Origin: an uncultured Acidobacteriota bacterium
GTDB taxonomy: Bacteria; Acidobacteriota; Vicinamibacteria; Marinacidobacterales; SMYC01
Direction of reading: 5' to 3'
NCBI GenBank assembly: GCA_947259165.1
Contig: CAMYKY010000009.1
Span: 1 to 47,569 of the forward strand
DNA length: 47,569 nt
Of the stretch, positions 15,859-24,298 are shown piece after piece. Both the position numbers and the translations under genes were made by a program. Position 1 is the first letter of the stretch. Each line of letters begins with the position of its first letter. The notes under the pieces were generated by a model. The model worked only from the letters and a program-made list of their open reading frames with translations, had not been told where the DNA came from and made no database searches.

Positions 15859-16740
15859 GTGAAGCGCAAGGTCGCTTCCGCTGCCTGGCTGCTGCTGGGC
15901 TACACCGTCGTCGTCATCCTATGGGGGGGCTTCGTCCGTGCGACGGGCTCTGGCGCCGGCTGCGGTAGCCACTGGCCTTTGTGTAACGGTGAGGTTATCC
16001 CGCGCTCGCCCGGGATCGAGACCCTCATAGAGCTCGGCCACCGACTCTCTAGCGGTCTTCTGGGGCTCTTTGTCGTGGGGTTTGTCCTTGCGGTATTTCG
16101 CTCGTTCCCGCGTGGCCATGGCGCCCGGAAGGGCGCCGTGTGGACCCTGTTTTTCATCATCTCGGAGTCACTCCTCGGCGCGGGCCTCGTCACGTTTGAA
16201 TGGGTCGCTGGGAACGACTCGGTGGAGCGTGTCTACGTGATGGCGTTTCACCTCATCAACACGTTCCTGCTATTAGGGGCACTCACGTTGACTGCCTGGT
16301 TCGCGAGCGGTGGCACCGCACTACGATCTCGACCACGGCCCGGATTGGCACTTCTGCTCGCCATACTCGCGGTTCTAGTTGTGGGTGCGAGTGGAGCGGT
16401 CACGGCTCTTGGAGACACGCTGCTGCTGCGAGAAGGTATTCAGCCGGAGGACTCGCCCGTCGCTGCGCGGTTGTTGGCATCACGTCTTTACCACCCGAGC
16501 ATGGCGATCGTGTCCTTCTTTCTCGTGGCCTTCGTGGCCTTGAAAGAGAAGACTTTCGGTCGGCCTCTCCTGATTCTGTATGGGATACAGGCGGCCCTCG
16601 GTGGACTCAACGTCTACCTCCAAGCCCCGGTATGGTTGCAGCTGGTTCACTTGGCCGTCTCCGACGCCATCTGGATTCTATTGGTGCTTGTTGTGGCGAC
16701 GCTGCTCAGCACGACTCCCAGGCCCGCTGAGAGCCGATAG
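15859..16740 (+). CDS. ctaA: Heme A synthase
   Basis: This COX15/CtaA-family membrane monooxygenase converts heme O to heme A. A GTG start follows GGAG at eight bases and gives 293 residues and about eight helices; a GTG 75 bases upstream would overlap the preceding gene. The conserved first-loop Cys pair appears as CGSHWPLCNG after GGFVRATGSG. The heme-ligand histidine pattern is seen in ELGHRLSSG, in AFHLIN, in YHPSMA, and in LVHLAVSD. It is the last gene of the oxidase block and is followed by a terminator. Confidence 0.93.
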   Translation: MKRKVASAAWLLLGYTVVVILWGGFVRATGSGAGCGSHWPLCNGEVIPRSPGIETLIELGHRLSSGLLGLFVVGFVLAVFRSFPRGHGARKGAVWTLFFIISESLLGAGLVTFEWVAGNDSVERVYVMAFHLINTFLLLGALTLTAWFASGGTALRSRPRPGLALLLAILAVLVVGASGAVTALGDTLLLREGIQPEDSPVAARLLASRLYHPSMAIVSFFLVAFVALKEKTFGRPLLILYGIQAALGGLNVYLQAPVWLQLVHLAVSDAIWILLVLVVATLLSTTPRPAESR

Positions 16741-16755
16741 CCGATAGCCGCAAAA

Positions 16756-16790
16756 GAAAAAGCCCTTTCCCGTGAGGGAAAGGGCTTTTG
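16756..16790. terminator. Bidirectional intrinsic terminator
   Basis: AGCCCTTTCCC at 16761-16771 pairs perfectly with GGGAAAGGGCT at 16776-16786 around a GTGA loop. An A-run lies to the left and TTTT to the right, so it can work for the oxidase block on the plus strand and for the lipoprotein gene on the minus strand. Just before it, GCCGATA is repeated in tandem (16734-16750). Confidence 0.9.
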
Positions 16791-16803
16791 TGAAGCTAGC
16801 GAT

Positions 16804-17571
16804 CTAATCTCCGGCGGTCATCGTGAAGCTTGCGTCAACCGTCTCTTTTTCACCGACGGTCACATTCATCTCCTGCGTTCCCATCTGCTCGTGCCACACC
16901 TCGACGACATAATCGCCTGGAGGTACGTTCGGCATCGAGAACGACCCGTCAACGCCGGTCACCGCGTAGTAGGGGTGGTCGACGACGCCCGCATAGCTGT
17001 TCATCCACTTGTGGACATCACACTTGAACGGAATCATGACTTCGACGTTGTCGAAAACTTTGCTGGTCTCCAGGCCTTGCACCGGCTGGCCGATGTTGAA
17101 CTCTTTGTTGTTCTTCGGCATCGCGTGGATGTTGTGCAGCGTCTCGTCGCTGTTGCGCACGGTCAGCGTCTGGCCAACCTGAATACCGATGACGTGCGGC
17201 GTGTAAAGGCAGCCGCTCTGGTCGAGCAGGACCGGCTCACTCGGCGGAGGAAAATCCCCCTGGATGCCGCTCTTGATATGCACGAAGGCGTTTGCCAGCG
17301 TTCCGCCCTCCCCGACAATGACAAACTCGCTCAGTACGTCCGAGGTGTGCAAGCGAGCGCAGTTCGGGTCCGCGGCCATCTGGATGACCGACATTTCCGG
17401 CGCCTCACCCTCGAGGGTGATCGTGCCGCTCACCGTGCCGGCAGTGGCCGGGTCGACTTTCACTGCAGGAGCGGCGCTCGGCGCGGGAGCCGAGGACGTG
17501 TCTTCACCACCACCGCAAGCGAAAAGGAGCGCGACCATGGCGATCGGCGCGATTAGCAATATCTTCTTCAT
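16804..17571 (-). CDS. Cupredoxin-like lipoprotein with carboxypeptidase-regulatory-like C-terminus
   Basis: This is a 255-residue lipoprotein. A lipobox (LLFAC, C19) is followed by a Ser/Ala/Pro linker. A beta-rich middle has the features of a type 1 copper site: TLHNIH (H146, H149), then KCDVHKWM (C184, H187, M190) with the C-x2-H-x2-M spacing. The C-terminal about 60 residues (VTGVDGSFSMPNVPPGDY) match the carboxypeptidase-regulatory-like beta sandwich. A second Cys pair (C71, C121) may form a disulfide. It faces the oxidase block across a shared terminator. A role as an outer electron carrier or copper donor for the oxidase is possible but unproven. Confidence 0.8.
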   Translation of the reverse strand: MKKILLIAPIAMVALLFACGGGEDTSSAPAPSAAPAVKVDPATAGTVSGTITLEGEAPEMSVIQMAADPNCARLHTSDVLSEFVIVGEGGTLANAFVHIKSGIQGDFPPPSEPVLLDQSGCLYTPHVIGIQVGQTLTVRNSDETLHNIHAMPKNNKEFNIGQPVQGLETSKVFDNVEVMIPFKCDVHKWMNSYAGVVDHPYYAVTGVDGSFSMPNVPPGDYVVEVWHEQMGTQEMNVTVGEKETVDASFTMTAGD

Positions 17572-17706
17572 TCAACTTCCTCCCGGTTAATTCAAACAAG
17601 TGTTCTCAAACGAGTCATTGGCAACCGCCCACGCCACTGGCCGGGCTCCAACAATCCCGGGCAGCGCCTTCCAACAAAAACTAGCGCGGCGCTCAAACTC
17701 AACAGT

Positions 17707-18273
17707 CTACACATCGGCGGCAGGGGGGCGCAAGCGAGAACGCGGCCGGCGCGGGGTCTTGGCGCCTGCCGGCTTTTCGAGCTCTGGCGGATAGAGCTGG
17801 CGAAGGAGACTCGATTCTCTTCGATAGAAACCTTCGGTGTGAAAAGAATCCTTCAGCCGAAAGCGTTGATAGTCCAGATGATGGCAAAGCTCATGCAGCA
17901 GCGTGCGGAGAAACGTTTTGAATTTCACGACTTGAACCCGCTGGGCGGTTCGCATCCATAGTGAAATTTTGTAGCGGCCTTTGGCGTCGGCTTCATAGAG
18001 ACCGTGAAGCTCGCCGGTTTGCCACGACGGTCGGCGTTGCTGGACGCGAACCCGAAGTGCGGGAACCCCCAGGGCCTCGGTGAGTCCGTCGGCGAGCGCC
18101 TGCGCCGCACGTTCTGTGGGCGGGCGCACGCCACCCTCGAGCGCCGTGGCCAGGGCTAGTACATGCTCCCGGTGTGTGCCGGGACGGTAGAGCTCGACGG
18201 AGACGATGCGATCGCTCTCGTCGTAGATCCGCTTTTGGGTCTTCGTGAGTCGTTGGTAGTAGGGGAACGGCAC
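17707..18273 (-). CDS. SprT-like zinc metallopeptidase-family protein
   Basis: A GTG at 18273, ten bases after the stop of the upstream gene, gives 188 residues. An ATG at 18366 is possible but would overlap that gene by about 80 bases with low-complexity sequence. The zincin motif is LLHELCHHLDYQR, followed by SFHTEGFYRRE, whose His is the likely third zinc ligand. The C-terminus is Arg/Pro-rich. The target is unknown. The gene follows the DUF2203 gene closely, so the pair is probably an operon. Confidence 0.72.
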   Translation of the reverse strand: MPFPYYQRLTKTQKRIYDESDRIVSVELYRPGTHREHVLALATALEGGVRPPTERAAQALADGLTEALGVPALRVRVQQRRPSWQTGELHGLYEADAKGRYKISLWMRTAQRVQVVKFKTFLRTLLHELCHHLDYQRFRLKDSFHTEGFYRRESSLLRQLYPPELEKPAGAKTPRRPRSRLRPPAADV

Positions 18274-18283
18274 GGTGTTCGCG

Positions 18284-18676
18284 CTAGGCGGGGTCGGCGT
18301 TGAGTGCTCGACGCCCCGAAAACCCCGCTTCGATCTCGTGCCAGTGTCCGACCTCGGACTCTCCAAGCTTCCAACACAGGTAGACCTCGCGTCCTTCCCA
18401 AAGGGTGGGGAAGTCGACGAGTCCGGAGTCGAGGTCTTTCAGGTAGCAGCCCTCAGAGCAAACGTCTTCGATGAGAGTCTGGAACCGAGTCAGGAGCGAA
18501 ACATATTCCGGGTCGGCCAACATGCCCCCGCGAAGCGTGACCTCGCTCTGCGACGGCGCATCCTTCGACCAAACCGTCAGCTTTCCGTATGCGAGGCGAA
18601 GCTCGTGCAACTTGCTGCTGAGGAACGGAATGAGCTCGTTCGCTTCCTTAACGGTGAACAAATGTTTGTCGCCCAT
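18284..18676 (-). CDS. DUF2203 family protein
   Basis: The ATG at 18676 gives 130 residues beginning MGDKHLFTVKEANELIP, the usual start of this family; an ATG 90 bases upstream adds unrelated sequence. The conserved C-terminal block is LVDFPTLWEGREVYLCWKLG followed by VGHWHEIEAGFSGR. The function of the family is unknown; the Glu and His residues in that block suggest metal binding. It is transcribed divergently from the VWA gene and just ahead of the zincin gene. Confidence 0.82.
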   Translation of the reverse strand: MGDKHLFTVKEANELIPFLSSKLHELRLAYGKLTVWSKDAPSQSEVTLRGGMLADPEYVSLLTRFQTLIEDVCSEGCYLKDLDSGLVDFPTLWEGREVYLCWKLGESEVGHWHEIEAGFSGRRALNADPA

Positions 18677-18842
18677 CGCCCCCGGCAGTGTAGCGAAAAT
18701 AGAGCTGTCGGACAAATACGGTTCCGATCGCAGAGTAACGTGAACGGCGCCACGGCGCCGCGCCACCGGTGTGCTAGACTACGCGTCCACATACTGGCGT
18801 GTCGCCGCGGGCCCCGCCACGCCGACGGCTGAGAGGGGAATC

Positions 18843-19838
18843 ATGCGAAAAAGGACTCGAGCCGGTCTCCCGACCCTGCGGCGTCCTCCGGGATGGGTTG
18901 TTGCCTTGACCGCATTACTCGTTTCGTCGCAAGGACTTGCGGGACATGAGAGTGCTGGCCAAGAGTCTCGGGAATCGCAGGAATCCCAGGGGCGATTTCA
19001 GTTCCGGGCTGAGGTCCAGGCCATCAATTTGAGCGTTGTGGTGACGGACAAGAAGGGCCGGTTCATCCCCGACCTGACCGCCGCGGACTTCGAAGTCTTC
19101 GAGGACAACACGGCGCAAGAGATCGATTTTTTCACCTCCGAAGTAACGCCGGTGACACTCTTAATTCTGCTCGACGCGTCCACCAGCGTCAGGCCGAGCA
19201 TGGACGGGATCAAGGAGGCGGCTTCGAATTTCGTGAGCAAGCTCTGGGAAGGAGACAAGGCGATCATCGCCGACTTCAACGAGCGCATCCGCTTCAGCTC
19301 CCATTTTACGGATGACATCGACCGGCTGGTGCAGACCATCCAATCCCTCTACCCCGCTGGCTGGACCGCACTCTATGATTCTATTTTGTATTCGATCGAC
19401 AAGGTCTCCGAAGCTGAGGGCCGCAAGGCTCTTCTCGTCTTCACGGATGGCGACGACTCTCGTTCCGTGGGGCAGGGGAGTGAGTCGACTTCGAAGGACA
19501 CGCTCGAGGGAGCCAAGTTCTCGGAGGTTACAATCTACAGCGTTGGGTTTCAAGGAAATCGCGGCGGGGGCCGCGGCGTCAACAAGGGATTCTTGAAAGA
19601 CCTAGCGGAAGAGACCGGTGGTGCCGCGTTTTTTCCGAAGGGCATCGGCGACTTGAATAAGAGTTTCGAGCAGATTCAGGAAGAGCTGCACAGCCAATAT
19701 CGACTCGCCTATGTGCCCACGAACAACGAAACAGACGGCGAGTGGCGTTCCATCTCCGTAAAGGTCAAAAACCGCGACAACCTAGTAGTGAGAACCCGCC
19801 AGGGCTACTATGCCTATCCCGACGACCCCGCCTGGTAA
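18843..19838 (+). CDS. VWFA-related secreted protein, acidobacterial type
   Basis: The ATG at 18843 follows GAGAGGGGA and gives 331 residues. A basic N-terminus and one hydrophobic segment (about 17-34) act as signal or anchor. A short beta domain (VVVTDKKGRFIPDLTAADFE) precedes the von Willebrand A domain, whose metal-site motif is DASTS (D111, S113, S115), with FTDGDDSRS further on. The domain order and the VPV/VV-x-D-x-x-G pattern are typical of the VWFA-related proteins that are expanded in Acidobacteriota. The ligand is unknown. A palindromic repeat lies ten bases after its stop. Confidence 0.88.
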   Translation: MRKRTRAGLPTLRRPPGWVVALTALLVSSQGLAGHESAGQESRESQESQGRFQFRAEVQAINLSVVVTDKKGRFIPDLTAADFEVFEDNTAQEIDFFTSEVTPVTLLILLDASTSVRPSMDGIKEAASNFVSKLWEGDKAIIADFNERIRFSSHFTDDIDRLVQTIQSLYPAGWTALYDSILYSIDKVSEAEGRKALLVFTDGDDSRSVGQGSESTSKDTLEGAKFSEVTIYSVGFQGNRGGGRGVNKGFLKDLAEETGGAAFFPKGIGDLNKSFEQIQEELHSQYRLAYVPTNNETDGEWRSISVKVKNRDNLVVRTRQGYYAYPDDPAW

Positions 19839-19847
19839 CTGCTGCTT

Positions 19848-19932
19848 CACCACGGAGAGAAAAAGGGACAGGTACCTTTTTTGCCGCGAAGAACAGTAAA
19901 AAAGGTACCTGTCCCCTTTTCTCTCCGTGGTG
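19848..19932. repeat. Palindromic GGGACAGGTACC repeat
   Basis: Two 35-base arms (19848-19882 and 19898-19932) match at 34 of 35 positions in inverted orientation around a 15-base loop. The inner core is GGGACAGGTACCTTTTTT and the outer part begins CACCACGGAGAG. It fills the space between the convergent VWA and TPR genes and could end transcription in both directions. A second copy with the same core lies at 33791. Repeats with this core look like dispersed units mobilised by a REP-type transposase, but no such gene is present here. Confidence 0.85.
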
Positions 19933-19942
19933 AATAACAGCC

Positions 19943-21097
19943 TTAGCCGAAGGGTTTTTTCAGGTAGCGTTTGGCGAGTTTGTTGGTCAGCTCGTCGGCG
20001 TCCAGCGCCAGTGCGCGGCGGTAGTCCCAGGTGGCGGCGTCTCGGCGTCCCAGGCCGTCGGAGCTGTTGCCGCGCCTCAGGAAGATGACGGCCTTGATAC
20101 GTTCAGGAACGTTCGGAAGTCCGAGCGCTGCCTCGAGCTGCTTGCTTGCTTGTTCGTAGTTCTTCGCGAACAGGTAGCTCTCTGCTAATCTCAGTCGTAT
20201 CAACGACGGTTCGACCAGCGTGTAGTTGTGCACTCCTGCCGCGCGTCGAGATTGAACTTGCTCGAAGGCTCGACGCGCCGCACGCCAATTTTTCCGCAGC
20301 AACTCGACGCTTCCTCGCTCGAGAGGCAGTAACGGGTTTTTGGGGAAGGCCTCCTCTAGCTCACTGAGAATGCGGAGCGAGCCCCGGTACTTCTTCTCGC
20401 GCTGGTTCAAGACGCTGAGCGACAGGCGCGCTACCCAGCGGCTTCGCTTACCCTCGACAACGGCGCGTTCGACCAATCCGAGCCCTTTTTCGCGTGAGCC
20501 GCGCAGGCCGATTAGAAAGCCGGCAAACTTCAGGGTCTTGGGAAGCGTGGCAATCGTGTACTCGAAGATGCCCGGTAGCAGGCAAGCGTCGGCGTAGCCC
20601 GGATCAATCTCGAGAAGGAGCTCGTGGTAGCGCTTGGCACGTTTGCCGGCTCGATAGGAGCGGTAGTAGCTGTGCTCGAGCGAGGCGTGGTACGCGCTGA
20701 GGATACCTTCTGCAGCACCGCGAAAATAGAGCGCGTCGCGATCCCGCACATCGTTCGCCAAGATCGCGTCGGCGCGCGCGATCGTCTCCGCGGCCAGAGC
20801 TTTGAACTCGCGATCGAGGCTCGCTGCTACCGGATTGCGTTTCTTCTCGGCCCAGTAGCGACCGGTGCGAAACGTCGATCCCGCCATACCTCCTCGGCGG
20901 GTGAACTCCTGCATCCATAGGGTCGTCGCCTGATAGTACGGTCCGACGGGTGACGCAGGTGCGCGTGCGCTCAGCTCCGAAAAAGTAGCGCGCGCCCGAG
21001 CGTACTCGAGGTTGTAAAGATGCGTGCGACCCTGCTCCTCGAGCTCTAGGAGAGCAGGGCTCCCGAGAGCGACGAACGCGAAAACAAGCAGATTCAT
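19943..21097 (-). CDS. Secreted TPR-repeat protein
   Basis: The ATG at 21097 gives 384 residues with a signal peptide (MNLLVFAFVALGSPALL). Upstream in-frame codons are unlikely to be used, since they would run into the divergent gene. Helical repeat units follow throughout, for example EYARARATFSELSARAP, NWRAARRAFEQVQSR and NYEQASKQLEAALGLP. They are of the tetratricopeptide type and mediate protein contacts. A conserved middle region (LLEIDPGYADACLLPGIFEY) is shared with uncharacterised secreted proteins. No enzyme motif is present. It is divergent from the Nudix gene. Confidence 0.75.
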   Translation of the reverse strand: MNLLVFAFVALGSPALLELEEQGRTHLYNLEYARARATFSELSARAPASPVGPYYQATTLWMQEFTRRGGMAGSTFRTGRYWAEKKRNPVAASLDREFKALAAETIARADAILANDVRDRDALYFRGAAEGILSAYHASLEHSYYRSYRAGKRAKRYHELLLEIDPGYADACLLPGIFEYTIATLPKTLKFAGFLIGLRGSREKGLGLVERAVVEGKRSRWVARLSLSVLNQREKKYRGSLRILSELEEAFPKNPLLPLERGSVELLRKNWRAARRAFEQVQSRRAAGVHNYTLVEPSLIRLRLAESYLFAKNYEQASKQLEAALGLPNVPERIKAVIFLRRGNSSDGLGRRDAATWDYRRALALDADELTNKLAKRYLKKPFG

Positions 21098-21128
21098 GGC
21101 GACACTTAACCCGGTAAAATGTATCAGA

Positions 21129-21710
21129 ATGTACGGGGCAACGCGGCATGTTAGAATCCCGGACGTGGGTGCCGACGGCAAAGCCCGGCTTGTGAACCGA
21201 CGCCGGATCTTCGAAGGCCGCCTCGTCACGCTCGAGGTTGACCGGATCATCGAGCCCTCGGGTCTGGAAGTGGAGCGCGAAGTGTTGCGTCATCCTGGTG
21301 CTGCCGTCCTGCTGGCCGTGACCGAGGAGCGCAAGGTCGTGCTCGTCCGGCAGTATCGTCACGCCGCAGGGGAGTTTCTTCTCGAGGCGCCGGCAGGAAC
21401 GATCGATCCGGGCGAGGAGCCTGCGCAGACGGCGCGGCGCGAGCTCGTCGAGGAGACGGGCTACTATCCGAATCGTCTCGAAAAACTCACGGAGTTTTTT
21501 CCCTCGCCGGGCGTGCTCGAAGAGCTCATGCACCTGTATGTCGCAACCGAGCTCGAACGCCGCGTCGGATCACTGGACGACGACGAGAGTCTCGAACCGG
21601 TCGAGCTCGAGTGGGATCGAGCGCTCTCTCTGGAGATCGGCAAGGACGTACGCGACGCCAAGACGATCATTGCGTTGTCCTATCTTCGAACCCATCCGCT
21701 GTTCAAGTGA
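21129..21710 (+). CDS. Nudix hydrolase, ADP-ribose pyrophosphatase-like
   Basis: The Nudix box is complete: GTIDPGEEPAQTA then RRELVEETGYYP. Upstream of it lie RQYRHAAGEFLLEAPAG and, near the start, VNRRRIFEGRLVTLEVDR. These match the ADP-ribose pyrophosphatase subgroup, which splits ADP-ribose to AMP and ribose 5-phosphate. The FFPSPGVLEELMHLYVA stretch after the box is also typical. The start is uncertain: ATG 21129 is given (193 residues), GTG 21165 is equally possible, and neither has a clear ribosome binding site. The stop overlaps the next start (GTGA). Confidence 0.88.
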   Translation: MYGATRHVRIPDVGADGKARLVNRRRIFEGRLVTLEVDRIIEPSGLEVEREVLRHPGAAVLLAVTEERKVVLVRQYRHAAGEFLLEAPAGTIDPGEEPAQTARRELVEETGYYPNRLEKLTEFFPSPGVLEELMHLYVATELERRVGSLDDDESLEPVELEWDRALSLEIGKDVRDAKTIIALSYLRTHPLFK

Positions 21711-24199
21711 GCCAACGCATCCTGTCGGTCACGGCCGGTGCGTCTGCCGGCCTTGCCCTCGCTCTACGTAGTGCGTCGCGCATCCCGGTCTTCGCAGGCA
21801 CTTCCGATACGGCCGTACCGTGGGTGGTGACGTCCATCCCTTCGTTGGGATGGGTCCTGGCGGCGATGCTCCTCGGTGGGGGCGTCGGGGCATTTTTGCC
21901 GCGACAGGCTCGGACGCCGTGCTGGATTGCGGGTGCGGTGGCGGCGGCCGCTTTCATCCCCAAAGTATTCGAAGTCGCTCCCTTCGTGGCGGCGTTTTCG
22001 GGCCGCTTCCTGGATATTGTTCTCGTCGGGTGCGCTCTCGCTGTTGTGTCGCGACTGTCTCGATTACCGCGGTGGTTGACGGCGAACCGCGTGAGCGCGA
22101 TCGCCGCCTGCGTTTTCCTGGCGGTGGGGCTCAAGATGTCGAACGACGTGGGGCTGTCGGGCGATGAGCCGCACTACCTGTTGATCACCCATAGCCTCGT
22201 TCATGATCGGGACCTTCGGGTCGAGAATAACTACCTCGACGAGGACTACCAAGCTTTCTATCGAGGAAAGATCGGACCTCACCTTGCCGTTGGCACGCCC
22301 TACTCCATTCACGGCATTGGACTCCCGATGCTGCTCGTTCCCGGCTACGCGCTATTCGGCCTCCATGGGGTGCTGGTCACTCTTGCGCTGATCGGAACCC
22401 TGGTCGTCCACCGCCTCTTCAGTGCGGGAGTCCGGCTCGGTGTGAGCCCCGAGGCGACGACGCTGACCGCGATGGCGTTTACACTGACGTCCCCGGCCCT
22501 GTTCTTAAGCGTCTCCGCTTACCCGGAGCTGCCCGCGGCAGCGGTGGTAATGCTGGTGGCCGCCTACCTCGCCCGCCCGAATTCGGCCGGAACGAGGACG
22601 GTGTTCGGCTTCTCGGTGCTCGTCGGAACGCTGCCGTTTTTCCACATGAAATTCTTGCCGCTCGCCCTGGTTCTCTGGTTCGGTCTGGGATACCGTTGTC
22701 GAGCCCGGCGCGATCGCGCGGCAACGTTCGCAGGCGCCTTGCTCGGCGCCTTCGCTTTGGCAATGTTGTTCTACGTCACCACTGGAAGCATTGACCCGAC
22801 GGCCTCGTATGGCCGCCAACGTATCTTTCTCGATAGGATCCCCGTCGGGTTGCTTGGCCTTTTCGTCGACCAGGAGTTCGGACTTCTCGTCTACGCACCG
22901 GTTTACCTCGCCGGTCTCGTCGGCTGCGTCGCTCTCGTCCGACGACACCGCTTTTTCGGCGTCGGGGTGTTGTGGGTCCTCGCGTCCGTCGGTCTTGTTG
23001 GCGCGGCGCACCCGCTGTGGTCGGGTGGAAACTCCGCGCCCGCGAGGTTTCTCTTTCCGGCGCTTCCGCTGTTGGCGCTTGGCGTCGGCGCGTTGTGGTC
23101 GTGGGAGCGAAAAGACGGCGTGACTCCCTGGGTTCCGTCGATGCTCGTCGTGAGTCTGTGCATCTCGGTGTTCACCGTGTTCCTGCCGGGGCAGCCTCTT
23201 TATTTGAACGCTCGGGACGGGACAGGGCGGCTGTGGGAAGTGCTGTCGAGCTCGTGGGATCTTACGAGCTATCTCCCATCCATCATCCGTTTGGATCTGC
23301 GATCCCTCGTTTGGGCGTTGATAGCGCTCAGTCTCGTGGTCACGTGTCTCGTGCTTCAGTATCGTCGACGCCCACTCCGGCTACCCGCATTCTCGCTTTT
23401 GTTGCTCGTTGCGGCATGGACTCAAGACCTCTCCGGTGTGACGCACCCGCGCAATCACGAGGGACGTTGGGTCTCGGCGTTCATGCGGCAACTCGCCTCT
23501 AGCCAACCGACTCGCTTTCTGGCACTACCGTCGTTCGAAACTCTCGATACGGACGGTGTGCTGGAACGGGTGAGTCTCCGGCTGAGACCGCTTCGCCCCG
23601 ACGGAGACCCACGCTATTGGTTTAGCCTGCCGTATTCCATTCCTGCAGGACGGTATCGAGTTAGCGGGATCCAGCCGGAAGGTTGGTCCCCGTGTAACGA
23701 CTTCAATTGTTTCGACGTCGAGGACACTCGTTTCGGCTCCGAGGTGGCGCTATCGCGGTTTCGAGCTCGTGCAAGGCGACTTCAAAACCCGACGCCGAGA
23801 CTGCACTTCGAAAGGGTGCTGGGTTCTCGCCCAGTCGCAACGCGCAGCTTGGCCGTATCGGGCCAGCGACGTCTTCACGGCTTGGACGAGGGAGCATACC
23901 TCGATAGGAGAGGTTTCTGGGTGAAGCGCGAACAAAGCGCGGCGTTCGCTCTCGAGTCCGGGGGTGAGCTTTGGCTCTCGAACGGGGGACGCCACAATGC
24001 GGTTTTGGTCCATACCACGACTGGCACCGAGCGATTCGAGCTGGCCCCGTGGTCGCGCGCAACGTTCGTCGTGCCGCGCGATGACGCCGTATCGATTTTC
24101 AGAGTCGAAAGTCGCGGTGGATTTCGACCGTCAGAGCTCGACCCGGGCAACTCCGATCATCGGGATCTGGGCGTGCTCGTGGGCGCACCCCGCTTTTGA
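21707..24199 (+). CDS. Large membrane protein, GT-C glycosyltransferase-like
   Basis: The GTG at 21707 overlaps the Nudix stop by four bases and gives 831 residues. About twelve hydrophobic helices span about 1-560. The first large periplasmic loop begins LSGDEPHYLLITHSL, like the acidic loop motif (D-E) of GT-C transferases that use a polyprenyl-phosphate sugar. A long C-terminal soluble region of about 250 residues (SLPYSIPAGRYRVSG onward) looks beta-rich and would lie in the periplasm. The role is probably glycan transfer to a lipid or protein, but donor and acceptor cannot be told. Confidence 0.7.
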   Translation: MSQRILSVTAGASAGLALALRSASRIPVFAGTSDTAVPWVVTSIPSLGWVLAAMLLGGGVGAFLPRQARTPCWIAGAVAAAAFIPKVFEVAPFVAAFSGRFLDIVLVGCALAVVSRLSRLPRWLTANRVSAIAACVFLAVGLKMSNDVGLSGDEPHYLLITHSLVHDRDLRVENNYLDEDYQAFYRGKIGPHLAVGTPYSIHGIGLPMLLVPGYALFGLHGVLVTLALIGTLVVHRLFSAGVRLGVSPEATTLTAMAFTLTSPALFLSVSAYPELPAAAVVMLVAAYLARPNSAGTRTVFGFSVLVGTLPFFHMKFLPLALVLWFGLGYRCRARRDRAATFAGALLGAFALAMLFYVTTGSIDPTASYGRQRIFLDRIPVGLLGLFVDQEFGLLVYAPVYLAGLVGCVALVRRHRFFGVGVLWVLASVGLVGAAHPLWSGGNSAPARFLFPALPLLALGVGALWSWERKDGVTPWVPSMLVVSLCISVFTVFLPGQPLYLNARDGTGRLWEVLSSSWDLTSYLPSIIRLDLRSLVWALIALSLVVTCLVLQYRRRPLRLPAFSLLLLVAAWTQDLSGVTHPRNHEGRWVSAFMRQLASSQPTRFLALPSFETLDTDGVLERVSLRLRPLRPDGDPRYWFSLPYSIPAGRYRVSGIQPEGWSPCNDFNCFDVEDTRFGSEVALSRFRARARRLQNPTPRLHFERVLGSRPVATRSLAVSGQRRLHGLDEGAYLDRRGFWVKREQSAAFALESGGELWLSNGGRHNAVLVHTTTGTERFELAPWSRATFVVPRDDAVSIFRVESRGGFRPSELDPGNSDHRDLGVLVGAPRF

Positions 24200-24225
24200 C
24201 TTGTGGCGGTAACGTTCCGGATAAT
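24196..24225 (+). promoter_or_regulatory. Sigma70-type promoter ahead of the glycerophosphodiesterase gene
   Basis: TTGACT at 24196-24201 and GATAAT at 24220-24225 are 18 bases apart. The -35 box overlaps the stop codon of the upstream membrane protein gene. It would drive the phosphodiesterase, TlpA, Nudix and cNMP genes that follow closely. Confidence 0.45.
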
Positions 24226-24298
24226 AGATGTATAGACAATCGGTTTCTGCAATAGGGTTCGTATCTGAAACGCCGCACCGTCTCGAGGCGCGTGCGCG

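Noticed and set aside
16734..16750. Tandem GCCGATA as a start of a repeat array
   Set aside because: Only two full units are present, next to a terminator; too short to call an array.
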